DNA from: Alisma plantago-aquatica
Taxonomy: Eukaryota > Streptophyta > Magnoliopsida > Alismatales > Alismataceae
Direction of reading: 5' to 3'
DNA: 64,000 bases
NCBI GenBank assembly: GCA_963693085.1
Contig: OY856409.1
Location: 525,783,303 to 525,847,302, forward strand
The notes under the pieces are model-generated. The model ran no database searches, was not told the origin of the DNA, and worked only from the letters and a program-made list of their open reading frames with translations. This document shows, one piece after another, positions 22,035 to 32,993 of the stretch (position 1 is its first letter; each line of letters begins with the position of its first letter). The position numbers and the translations under genes were made by a program.

Positions 22035-25000
22035 TGTGACACCTCGTCATGCTAAACAAGATTACTCAAAACATAAAACACAATCAACTACTAATTAATC
22101 ACATAGTAAAAAATGTGGAATAATTAAAACCAATTCCAACAATGTAAATAACTCTAAAACACCTACAAAAGGTCCATCATTCCATTCTCATATACTGTAA
22201 CAAGTATTTACATATGTGTCCAAAGACCTCAGTCACATCCTACATATAAAAGATATTTCACATGTGCATGCCATATATTTACAAATATTGGCATACTACC
22301 AAAATCTCATGTTGATACATGTATATCATCTATAAAACACATCTCGTACCCAAACTTGAGAGTATAGGAACAACACAAGGACTCTACTACTAACATCTAC
22401 AACTAACCAACCTTATGAATCTATAGATCACCAGGTTGGTTTTATTCCACAGCGTGACCTTGACCTCGTTACCCGTGACCACCTAAAAAAACACGTGTTG
22501 ACCCACAGGTGAGACCCAGTCCCAGTGAGAGATATAACTCTCTCCATCATATATTGATTATAACATATTAACTAATAGTAAATACATTGAGTAGTTAGGG
22601 TATTGGATAAGCAATATGAACATATTGAACAGTTTAAGCATACTAAGCACTTAAGAAAATAAGTTGTAACATCAAGTAGAATTACACAATTTTCATAAGT
22701 CTGCATCATGTAAGAACTATGTAGTGTAAAGACAAGACAAGGGTTAATCAACCAATGTCATACATATTAAACCCTAGAAATATACTACACGACTGGTATT
22801 ATAGCTTTTATTATTATGCCCTGGTGAGTTTGATTCGTACCAATCAAAGTCCAACTGACCACTGCAAAGTGCTATTCAGTTCCGTATAAGATCTAAGAGT
22901 GCAGATATCCTAAGATCACTTCCCCTCGGTCAGTATGAGTAAACTGTCGTGACATACCAGTCAAACTGCCAACAGTGACATATAGTCAAATGATAATAAC
23001 TAGTCTGTACTTGGTTCAAGTTACAATGCTAGAAAATAGAGTATACAAAATCCTCTAATCCAAGGTACAACCGCAACTGTCCTCAATCACATCAAATGTC
23101 AGAGGCATGACCATAGCCATCCTCCATAACCTGCAATTATGGATGACAAGGATATATCCTCAACTTGCCACCCCCACATACTCAACAATATGCACTCTGA
23201 GTTTCCCTTGGGAATACTCATTTCACCATCCAGTAAGTTCTGACACTGAAGATGGCTCTACGACACATGGCTCTACATGATTAAGGTTACACATGATTAA
23301 TTACTGCCACTTGAATGTATTAAGGTTTTATCATACAAGTGGACATTCAAACCATAATTATTTTCTAACAAGGGTATATGTATAACAAATTTAAAAGTTA
23401 TAAAACATTTGAGATATAAGTTATAATCACATTAACACAGGCTATCATTTATTGCAAATTAATGGACCACACTTATTATCATACTATTATAAGATTCCAA
23501 TATCTTATCACAAGTTCCAGGGTTTTAACTCTTATTGGTACATGAAGAGGATTTCACCTCAATCATGGCTTCAAACATGCCCAAAGGTCGTTAATACCAT
23601 CACATTATTCATAGTAATGTTATCATCATCATTCCATGCCTTAAACAAGGCTCAAAAGATCATTAGCACATATATGTCCATAGATATTAACATGGCAAGG
23701 CACTATGATATTCAAATAGTACTACATTGTGGTTTCAACATAAGAAGAGTGTTATTCATTATCACATTAATCATTCAAGAGGTCTTATTATAAACAATCA
23801 ACATCATATAATTCCATTAATGTTAGGTATAACAAGCTAGATCACATGGGAGTTACATATCCACTTATTATAGTTATTTATCAAATATAACTATATAAGG
23901 TAAGACTACAAATTAATGGCATTGAACCATAAAATTATCATCACTAGGACCCACATATAATACCATGTGATTTATTCTAATCCATTGGATGTTAAAGAAT
24001 CCAATATTATTTATTGGATCAGGTTCATTGTTCAAGGTTATCAATTGATGTATAGGTCTAACCATTAGATCAATTGATCCAAGGAACCATTGGTTCAAGG
24101 TTTAGTCAAATCTATAATTACATTGTTAACTCATCATATATGGTGATGAACTGATCCACTATTAATTTTGATCATTAGGTCACCATTGGTTGTTAGATTA
24201 GTAATACATTCAATTAACACCATTAAATATTAAGCTAATGTCATCATCGATTGATAACATCATTAGAATACTTAGTAAATGATAATTAAACATCTAATTG
24301 ATCCAAAACCTGTCCTAAGGGGGTGACCATAGGTTGTCAACATAAATTTGACACCCTTTATCATGAACATTAATTGCCAAGATAGAAGCACCATTGGTTG
24401 TTGAATGGTATGGCCATCGATTGTGTGATAGGGAAGGAAATAGCTTGAAAACCCTAATTTGAACCATCAATTATTTTGTTCTTAGCACCATAGGTTGATT
24501 CTATCAACCTGTCCCAGATCATGTTACACCTTAGAAAGGTCGTACACATGTTTACAAGTTCATATAGAACTGAAACAAAATAGGGAACACCACAAAAATT
24601 CATAATTCTAAACAAGCATGGTTTCTTTATGCTTAGATCATCACATTAAAGCATAAATATGAACTAACAAGCTTTTAGTAAGCAATATAAGTGAAGAATG
24701 TTATATAACTCGCCTCTATAGAGTGGGTCAGATCTAAAACAGCAAGAGTCTCAAGTAAATAAGGCAATAAATCCCTAGATTCAGATCTGAACTTGGCCAA
24801 ATATGTACTTCTCTCCACAAAGAAGCAAAATCCTAAAAAAAACAAGAAGGATAGATTTTTGCATTCTAGAGCCACTTTCACCATGGAACAACAGGGTTCA
24901 GACCTGGAGAGATATAGGAGTAAGAAGAGAAAATAAATAAATGGAAGAAATAAGTTAATACTTACATTTTTATGTCAAGATCACTAGGAGGAAGCTTTTT

Positions 25001-25718
25001 AGACCCAAAAAGGAAATCAATTGCAACCCTAAAATTTTTCCAAGAAGATCCCCACTTTGTTTTTCCTTGGGCAGGGAATTCACAAAAGCACAGAGGGGGA
25101 ACGAAGGTCAGAGAAGGAGAGAATTGGTGGATAGAAAATGGCTCGTTTTGGTGTTTGGAGCTAAGTATATGAAACTTTAATATAAAGAAAAAGAAAAAGT
25201 TGAAGTTCTAGTATCTATCCAAGTGTCCATGGCCTTAATTTATTAATAATATACAAGCACACACACAAGTAGCTCCCCCACCATCTATATAGACCTTCTT
25301 AGCTTTACTTTGTCGAATTTCCCAGACAATCACAAAATTCATTAGTTGATAGCTACTGAAAGTAGCTCATCCATGAAGGGGTAAACCCTAAAATACCCTT
25401 GAGGAAAACACCATCAAACCAAGGCTCAAATAGGAGCCTCATGGATAAAAATACTCAAGAAATATAATATAACATCTAAAGAACATAATATATATAAAAA
25501 ATTGCAAATAAAACCCCTCAATTGGGTAAAATGCATAAAGTCCAAAATGTACAAAAAAATTGCATAACTTGCTCAAACAATGTCCAAATTGGACCAAATT
25601 TGAAACTTAAGCCTGCATTATGATTTCAAAACATACAAAAAGGTTAGATTAGGTTTATAGTCATTCAAATATGGTAATTAAGCTTATAAAAATCATTAAG
25701 CAAGTTTAGGGGCCTTAT
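22035..25718 (-). repeat. 5' LTR of G1
   Basis: The LTR ends at 22035 (...GACGAGGTGTCACA on the element strand). Its outer part aligns with 15901-17203. At 25718 it stops about 16 bases short of the expected TGTTAGGGGTTTATAG start and meets LINE DNA. Its U5-side sequence, TTTTGAGTAATCT followed by a GACGAGGTGT-like end, also matches the end of the G2 LTR near 32953-32990. It contains no gene; short open frames such as 23452-23793 are incidental. Confidence 0.85.
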
Positions 25719-26965
25719 AGTCTACCTCAGCCTCAGAGTCTGAGTAGGGTATTGATTTCACCTTATCTGTTGATGACACTTTCTTAGCTTCTAGTTTATT
25801 TTGTGATTGTTTCCTTGTCTCATTCCTATTGTCATGTATCTCCATGGTGTACGTTACACCAGGTAGCGGGAGCGACGTTGATCATGAGGCGGCCTCACAG
25901 TTGTCTGCACGTGTTTCTTATTTGCAATCTGTGTCTGCACGACCAACCCAGACGCACTTCATGCATACTATTGAGAGCTTTTCATGCTCAATCCTGAAGT
26001 GTTCTCCATTGATGAAGATGGCAGGCAACAGAGGCTTCAAGGTTTCCACCTCAACAACAATGCGAACAAATTTCCCCCAGTGTCCCTACATGGTATGAGC
26101 ATCCACTTTCATGGTTTTCCATGTCGTGTTACCATTGCAACTCAACAGCTCGATTTGGAATAGGAACATGGGAAGGTCAGAGACTCTCACCCAAATGATG
26201 AGCTTCCTTGGAATAGGGTCTAATGGTTGGAATGAGGGTGACTAGCACTAAACTGAAAGATCATTACTGAAAATCATCCATGGTCCGCCTATCATGGCAA
26301 TGATGTAGTCATCCTCACCAGTGAATTGGATGATATAGTGTCAATTCTCCAGATCAATTAGTATGAACTCGTTTTGTGGTTCCCAGATGGAGTAGATCAT
26401 ATTCACTAGATCCTTGAATCCTATGTTGATTATGATCACCTTCACGATGAATGTGAATTTCCAAGGTTCAAGAAGCAGCTGCAACACTTCATTGCGGATC
26501 AAAAATGACGGGAGGACACCACTTAGGTCGACACTAATGTCTGTGTCTTGTTGGACATTGGGCGAGATCAGATGGTCATATGTCAAGGAGCCCGTGGACT
26601 ATAGCTAGTCTCAGGAACCATCTCAGTATCCATCTCTTATCCTGCCACTAGAGTTGTTGTAGCCGCATTAAAAGAGCTTAGTATTCCTTGTTTGGAAGAT
26701 ACATCATCATGTGCACCTATGCTAGGGTTCGGAGGATGATCCGGCTATTCATGACACGGGCCAACAACTAATGCCCCCCTCATGGCCACTGCCGCGAGTA
26801 AACCCTAGGTGCCCCACCATTTATCGTGGGTCATAACTTGGCAATATCTCCCTTGATCCACTTTGCATGATGATATTTAATTTAGTGTACAAAGATCCTT
26901 TTTAGGGTTCATTAAATGAAATAAATAGTATCCATGTGATATTCATTCTCAAAAAACTGTTATTG
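25719..26965 (-). pseudogene. LINE ORF1 fragment (DUF4283-type), minus strand
   Basis: Read right to left, 26590-25980 gives a sequence with GGPWMIFSNDLSV, IWVRVSDLPMF, LLSCNGN, FVRIVVEVETLKPLLPAIFING and then EHEKLSIVC. That order is typical of plant L1-type ORF1 proteins: the DUF4283 region, then a linker leading to a zinc knuckle. There are in-frame stops. A possible start region lies near 26780. ORF1 proteins bind LINE RNA. Only ORF1 is present; no endonuclease or reverse transcriptase follows, because the fragment ends at 25719 against the G1 LTR and at about 26965 against the G2 integrase. It is therefore truncated at its 3' side, which simple target-primed insertion does not explain. 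Confidence 0.72.
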
Positions 26966-28597
26966 CACCATCGATTACCATAGAGGGAAGGAAAATGTGG
27001 TGGCAGACCCTTGGAGAAGGAAGTCTTCATCATCATAATCTGTTGAGAAGGCACTGTTATGTTCTTTGGTGTGCAATAAGAGAGACATGTTGGGTCCTTA
27101 CATCAGGTGAATGTAAACTAGGAGGTTTCCATTCTAGCAGGATAGTTGGAATAGTTGAGGGTGAAGCCTACGTTGAGGCAGTAGACTAGAGACACACATT
27201 AGGGTGATATTGTGATACACTAGATCTGATCAAAGTTCGGCAACAAGAAGCATGATGGCTTTCATGAGTCATAGTATAGGATAGTATGTTACCACAACAG
27301 AGTTATGGTTCCTGATGTTGACAATCTAAGGAAGATGGTCTTCATAGAGGCTCACTCTTTGATGTATGCTATGGATCCAGGTAGCACCAAGATGTACCAA
27401 AATCTTAAGGATTTGTATTGGTGGCCTGGCATGAAGAATGGTGTGGCTCAGTTTGTGGAAAAGTGTCATGTGTGTCAGCAAGTCAAGGTAGATCATCAGA
27501 AACCTACAAGAACTTTGCAACCATTGCCCATAACACATAAAAAATGGGATCAAGTTACAATGTACTTTGCGGTTGGTCTCCCTAGGATAGAGAAAGGCCA
27601 TGATTCCAATTGGGTCATCATTGATAGGTTGACCAAGTCAACACATTTCCTTCATGTGAAGACAACAAACACAACGGATAATCTTGCTCAGATATACATT
27701 GATGAGATTGTTTGTTTGCATGGTATTCCAACTACCATTATGTTAGATAGAGGTCCTTAGTTTATCGATCACTTTTGGGAGAATCTACATATAACTATGG
27801 GTACGTAGTTAAAGTTTAGTGCAATGTTTGATCTATAGACAGATGGATAGTTAGAGAGAATTATACATATTCTAGAATATCTATTGAGGGCTTGTATTTT
27901 GCAATTTTTGGGCAGTTCAGATGTCCTCCTCAGTTTGATAGAGTTGCATACAATAAAACCTATTATAGGAGTATTGATATGGTACCACATGAAGTGTTGT
28001 ATGGGAGACATTGTAGATCTCCTTTGTGTTGGTACGAGACCAGTGAATATTAGCTTCTGGGTCCTGAGCTTGTGCATAAGACTACAAAGAAGATTAGAGT
28101 GATTCAATAGCAGTTGAAGGTAGCACAAGACAGAGAGAAGTTGTACGCAGATAATAAACATAGATCGCTAGAGTTCAAAGTGGGAGATAGAGTGGATGTC
28201 AAGGTCTCTCCTTGGAAGGGTGTTTTGAGGTTTGAGAAGAAAGGTAAGTTGGCTCCTATATATATGGGACCTTACCCAGTGGTGCACATGTTGGTAAAGT
28301 GGCCTACAAGTTGGAGTTGCCACATAAGTTGCATAGGTTACATCCAGTGTTCCATGTGTCTATGTTGTGGAAGTGCTACCCAGATACAAAGTTGGTGTTG
28401 CAACAAATGAGGTTGAGCTGGACGAGGACATATCTTATGTTGAAGGTCATGTGTTGATACTGGATAGGAGGATCAAGAAGTTGAAGAATAAGGATATCAT
28501 GTTGGTTAAGATTTTTTGGCATCATCATGGCATAGAGGAAGCCACATGGGAGCTTGAGGAAGAGATGTGTAGGAAGTACCAATCTATTTTTGTGTAG
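26966..28597 (+). pseudogene. G2 RNase H end, integrase and tail (decayed)
   Basis: An open piece at 27305-27760 carries the integrase zinc finger and the start of the core: EAHSLMYAMDPGSTKMYQ, YWWPGMKN, KCHVCQQVK and GLPRIEKGHDSNWVIIDRLTKS. The second His of the HHCC finger is Asp (GAT, 27374-27376). Core and linker pieces follow to 28110 with stops. At 28114-28340 come LEFKVGDRVDVKVSP and GKLAPIYMGPYPV. A last piece at 28367-28597 has VLILDRRIKKLKNKDIMLVKIFWHHHGIEEATWELEEEM, a chromodomain-like ending. Chromodomains steer integration towards marked chromatin. The gene is inactive through truncation, stops and a frameshift near 28300. Confidence 0.85.
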
Positions 28598-28599
28598 GA

Positions 28600-28617
28600 T
28601 TTTAGGGGCAAAATCCT
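28600..28617 (+). promoter_or_regulatory. Polypurine-tract region of G2
   Basis: TTTTAGGGGCAAAATCCT directly precedes the LTR start TGTTAGGGGTTTA. The same wording (complement) precedes the G1 3' LTR at 17204-17221. Confidence 0.6.
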
Positions 28618-29357
28618 TGTTAGGGGTTTATGGTTGTAAGACACCTCACCTAGATTAGTGCTTAAGTGTGATTTATTTAATTGATTAGATTCTTAAGAGC
28701 TTAATATTATCCTTTTATATGCTTTTATAACATGCAAAAAGCTTATGTATCCAGTTTGGTCTTGTTTGGTTGATGTTTCAGCTATGTTGGTCTGTTTTGG
28801 CCCAAGTTTCAATTTGGCACATGTAGGTTGTGTCCTTTCTGCCTTATCATCATGAGAGAGAAGACAAGTTTATGTGGGGCCTTTCTTCGACTGTGGTTGA
28901 TGATGTGACATCACATGGTGATTAGGGTTTTTAGGGTTTTGGCTTTGGTGATGTGTAATGACCTTGAGCAAGTACTGAATGTGTTCCAATCACAACAACT
29001 CTCTTGGATGCGTGTTGCAACTAAAACACATTCCCTAAGTGATGTTTGTTTTGACCTTGATGCCCTAGATATGGTTTGGTCGAAGGGGTTTGTCCCCTAG
29101 TGATGTGTTTCAACGATGTTGATGTGGGTAGTTTTGTGTAGTGGCTGCTACAACTTGCTTTGTTTTGACCCTTGGTATGTCTCGACCACAACAGGTGTGG
29201 TGGTGACCCATGTATTTGATACCCCACCAAGTTTGTATCACCATATGTTGCATGCATGTGTTGAGTTTTTGCATGTCTATTTTCTTGGTGAACATGTGTC
29301 CTTTTGATGCCTTTAGGTGTTGACACCTCAGAACCATCTTACCTCCCTCCTCCCTTG

Positions 29358-29366
29358 TATATATAA
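29358..29366 (+). promoter_or_regulatory. TATA box of the G2 LTR
   Basis: TATATATAA followed by CCTCTCTCTTCTTC, a typical plant core-promoter layout. The start site would be expected about 30 bases downstream. It is assigned by pattern only. Confidence 0.5.
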
Positions 29367-29822
29367 CCTCTCTCTTCTTCATACAAGTGTTCTTTTTGGT
29401 CCTCCTTCTTCTCCACTCTCTTGTGATCGTCCTTGAAACTTTTAGCATAGAAGGACAAATCTCAGAGGTTTTGAGTCTGAGCAACCTTGCATATGGTGAT
29501 TTTGAGCTTGATCATCTCCTTTGTGGTGATCCTTGGTGGTCTTCTTTCTTTGTAAGTAGTTTTGAACCCTTGATCACATTTTCCTTTAGTTCTCTACCCT
29601 ATCTTCTTCTTCTTTGTTGGTCGTAAGACTATGGTGTAACCATGGTGGCCTTCTCTTGAGGATCTTCTACTCACTAAGGTTGAAGACTATGGTGCAACCA
29701 TGGTGGTACCTATGTGAAAAGAAGTTTTCCTCTTTCTCCTTTCTTCTTCTTTGGTTCGGCCTAGAGTTTTTCACCTCTTTCTTGAGATCTCCTTTGACTA
29801 TGTGTCCTTCTCTTTTGAGGTG

Positions 29823-29940
29823 ATCTTTTGGCAGTGGAGTTTCCCTTGATTGGAGCTTTCTTCTCTCTTGGAGATCATGATCTTTTGGTAGTGGAGTTTC
29901 CCTTGATTGGAGCTTTCTTCTCTCTTGGAAATCATGATCT
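29823..29940 (+). repeat. 57-bp tandem duplication in the G2 LTR
   Basis: ATCTTTTGGCAGTGGAGTTT at 29823 recurs at 29880 as ATCTTTTGGTAGTGGAGTTT, with a third partial copy at 29937. A second duplicated motif, GACTATGGTGYAACCATGGTGG, occurs about 55 bases apart near 29626 and 29683. These repeats lie just downstream of the TATA box, in the presumed transcribed leader. Confidence 0.75.
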
Positions 29941-32900
29941 TTTGAGTGTGGTCTCTCAATAAGGCGGGTTTTATAACTATCTATCTTCTTCTATTGTTGC
30001 ACCTTTCTTACGTGCTACTATTTTCATCTCACAAACGTAACATAAAGATGGTAGATGATGTTGCTATGGTTTAGGGTTTTTGAATTTGTAGTGGTCTTAT
30101 ATAGACTGCTCTCTTTCTTAACCCTAATTTCATATATCCAATTTCTATGAGATGGATGAAGTGATGTTGTTACATGCAACATGATCCTTGGTTTTATCAC
30201 CATGTTATAGTTTGGCCATTATGTTTTCTTGAGGTTTTTGGACTTATTTTCATGATGTTGAAGCTTGTTTTCTCTCCTAGTTTAGTTTCTCAGTTGATCA
30301 CATTGGAGAATGTTTCTAGGGTTTTATTTCCATATTCCATGAGAATTGATCTTGGCAGCGCTTGATATTCATAGAGTTTGACACCTATTTCGGGCATGCA
30401 TGTTCTCCCTTGGTGTTTTTGGTCGACTCACAAGTGGTTCATGTATTTGATTGTTGTACTTGGTCTTTATTGTGATCGATACTTATGGATGGATGAAGTG
30501 TAGAAGGCGCTACACATACATTGCTTGAGTTGATCACAACAATTGATTGGTTTGGTTTTGGTCGAAGCACCTAGTTTAGTTGGTTGGTCGACACCTTGTT
30601 GAATTTGCCACGATCAAAGAACCTTGGTTGAGTTGGATAATGTATCCCATGTGAAATTTTTTGGGTGATACACCCTTGTTTTTGTTTCAACCGACACACA
30701 TTCTTTGCTTTGTTCATAGCACAACATTACTTCAGTATGGTCACTACTCTTGGATGCTTGTGTATCAGTCACAACATGAACTTTGTTTGGTTAAGGCATG
30801 GATGTTGATTTGTAGTGGTCACTACACATAGTGATACATATTCTAATGGTAGTTACCCTGAGCTAACCCTAAATGGTCTCTACATGTTATCACTTAGAAT
30901 GGTCGGCACATATACATGAGAGTAAGCTCGCTACATATGTGTATCTTGGTAAGGTTGATATACATGTACATGCAAATGATAGTTCATGGCTAGTGATGTT
31001 TGATCTGGTGAATCCATCACATTTATAATAAACATAACCCCTAATGAGTTCCAAGAAAGTGGGAGATGGTGTAATTCAGGTTTGGTGGTTGGATAGTAAT
31101 ATGAAAACCCTAATCGGCTATGTATGTGAAACCCTAACCCTAATTCTAGGGTGTGCTATGCATATTGATTTTTCTTTGATGTATGGCATGTGATTATATT
31201 TTCTCTCTCCTACTTGTGCAAATCCAATTTTGCAGATTGAATGAATGTCATAGTTTGTGCATGATATGGTTGTAATCATGTGACAAAGGGTGATGGCTAT
31301 GAGCCTGACGAGGCATGTTGATATGATGGGTTTCATGAACTAATAAATGCTTAGTGCCTAGTGTAAGGTGTTATCCTCCAGTGTTGTTATGAGGGATGTA
31401 TATCCCATGGCTATGCAATTGTCATGATAGCCTTGAATTATTGTGTGACATGTTGATAGCCTCAAATGGCAGTGACATCAAGTGATAGTATGACAAGTTT
31501 ATATCTTATATGTTTTATATCTTCTGGAGTTACATCATGCCCTTATTTGTGTCGAGTTTGTTTAGGGTTTATATGTTATAACATGATTGATGCTAAGAAG
31601 ACCCTCAATTGGCCTAATAAATCAAGTGAAACCCTAACAATATAGCTACCATGTGCCGTAGATCCATCTTCAGCATGACTACCATGTTGAATTGTGAAAT
31701 GAGCATTCCCAAGGAAAACCCAGAGCACATACTATTGAGTATGTGAGGTGCAAGTGACCATGTCTCCTTGACATCTTGAACCCAAGTGTTTTGAGAATGA
31801 CTTTGGTTGGGTCTCAGTGATGAGCATTTGATATGATGTGATAGAGGATAATTGTGGTATGTGCCTCAGTGATTGGGTTATTTACCCTGGTTTCTAGCGC
31901 CTTGACTTATACCAAGGAGGGATAGGTTTTTTACAGGACCGTAGCCTCAACTATGAGTTTTTGTATTTATACGACTATAGCTTTGACTATAAGTTGTTGT
32001 CTTTGTAGTTTGACTATATGTCACTACAATGTAGACTCGAATTGACTGAGTAGTGTAGGGGAAGATCATGGAGTGTGGTTGTTCCATTGATCTTATATGG
32101 CACTGATTTCAACTTAGTAGTGGCCAGTTGGATTTGGGTGGTACGACTCAAATACAAAGGTCATAATGATAGAAATAATACAATCGTGTAGAATATTTTC
32201 TTAGGGTCAAATACAATTCACATTGGGTGACCCCTTGCCTTGTCTTCATACTAATTTCTTCAATTATAATGATATGAGAGAAATCAATTGTTATATATGT
32301 TCTACATATTCCTTTTAAAAGTTTGAATTGTTCTACTGCTCAGTGATGGCTTCATCAATTGCTTAATTTGTATAACTAGTTTAATACATATCATTTAGCT
32401 GAATCTGCTCAACTTAGTAATAATTTTATTTATTTGCTTTAGTTTATCTGTGATTTTAATAGACGTTAGTGGAGAGTTTATCTCATGTTGGGATGTTTGG
32501 TCTCACCCCGTGGGTGTCCACATCTTTTATGTGGTTGTGCATGAAGAAGTAGAGATCGTGCGGTTGAGGCTGAGTAGCTAGAGGAGAAGTAGCTATTGAA
32601 AGGTTGGACATGATACTACTGTTTCATAGTAGAGTCTTAAGTTCTGTCCCTATACTCTCAGGTCCTTGGGGAAGGTTTTTTGGTTTGTACAATGATACGA
32701 CAATTTTGTCTATATGCCTTTGTTGTACATGTATGGAATGTATGTATGTGAACATTTTATCAGTTGTAACAAGTTGTGGCAAGTGAGCCAGTGAACAATA
32801 TCATGTAATAACCTTTTACAAGAGTTATATATATAATACATGTGGTTTTTTGGACCCAAAAGCAAGTGATTCAACTTGAGGTGGATATATAATATCGATT

Positions 32901-32993
32901 TTAATTTACCCTATTTTGTGGTAATCTAGTTGTTAGTATTAATCCCACTTTTTTTTGAGTAATCTCACTTCTTGTGGCACGATGAGGTGTTAA

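Larger units (their letters stand above)
15901..25718 (-). mobile_element. Ty3/Gypsy chromovirus G1, minus strand, decayed
   Basis: Runs right to left: 5' LTR 22035-25718, primer-binding site 22017-22027, gag near 20840-21900, protease-RT-RNase H 18700-20600, integrase and tail 17380-18560, 3' LTR 15901-17203. The two LTRs align from AAATAGCTTGAAA (15901 with 24438). The 3' LTR is cut at 15900 by the CACTA end, so its remaining 2.4 kb should lie left of the CACTA, outside this window. The 5' LTR lacks its last 16 or so bases at 25718. All reading frames carry stops and shifts. A plus-strand relative (G2) lies at 26966-32993. Confidence 0.88.
26966..32993 (+). mobile_element. Ty3/Gypsy chromovirus G2, 5'-truncated, plus strand
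   Basis: The 3' portion of an element of the same family as G1 in opposite orientation: the end of RNase H, integrase, tail and a 3' LTR of about 4.4 kb. The RNase H join reads CTIDYHRGKENVVADPWRRKSSSS from 26966, close to the G1 wording. Everything upstream (gag, protease, RT) is missing; the left border is LINE ORF1 DNA. Confidence 0.85.
28618..32993 (+). repeat. 3' LTR of G2 (about 4.4 kb)
   Basis: Starts TGTTAGGGGTTTATGG and ends near ...GGCACGATGAGGTGTTA at 32993. Both ends match the G1 LTR, although the usual terminal CA is lost by mutation. It holds a TATA box at 29358, two pairs of tandem repeats near 29626-29940, and a U5-side TCTCACC...GTGGGTGTCCAC region near 32500 that resembles G1 near 22490. 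Short open frames inside (for example 29021-29484 on the minus strand) have no recognisable domain and are not called as genes. Confidence 0.82.

Noticed and set aside
27326..27601. Minus-strand open frame opposite the G2 integrase
   Set aside because: It is the antisense shadow of the integrase frame and has no domain of its own.
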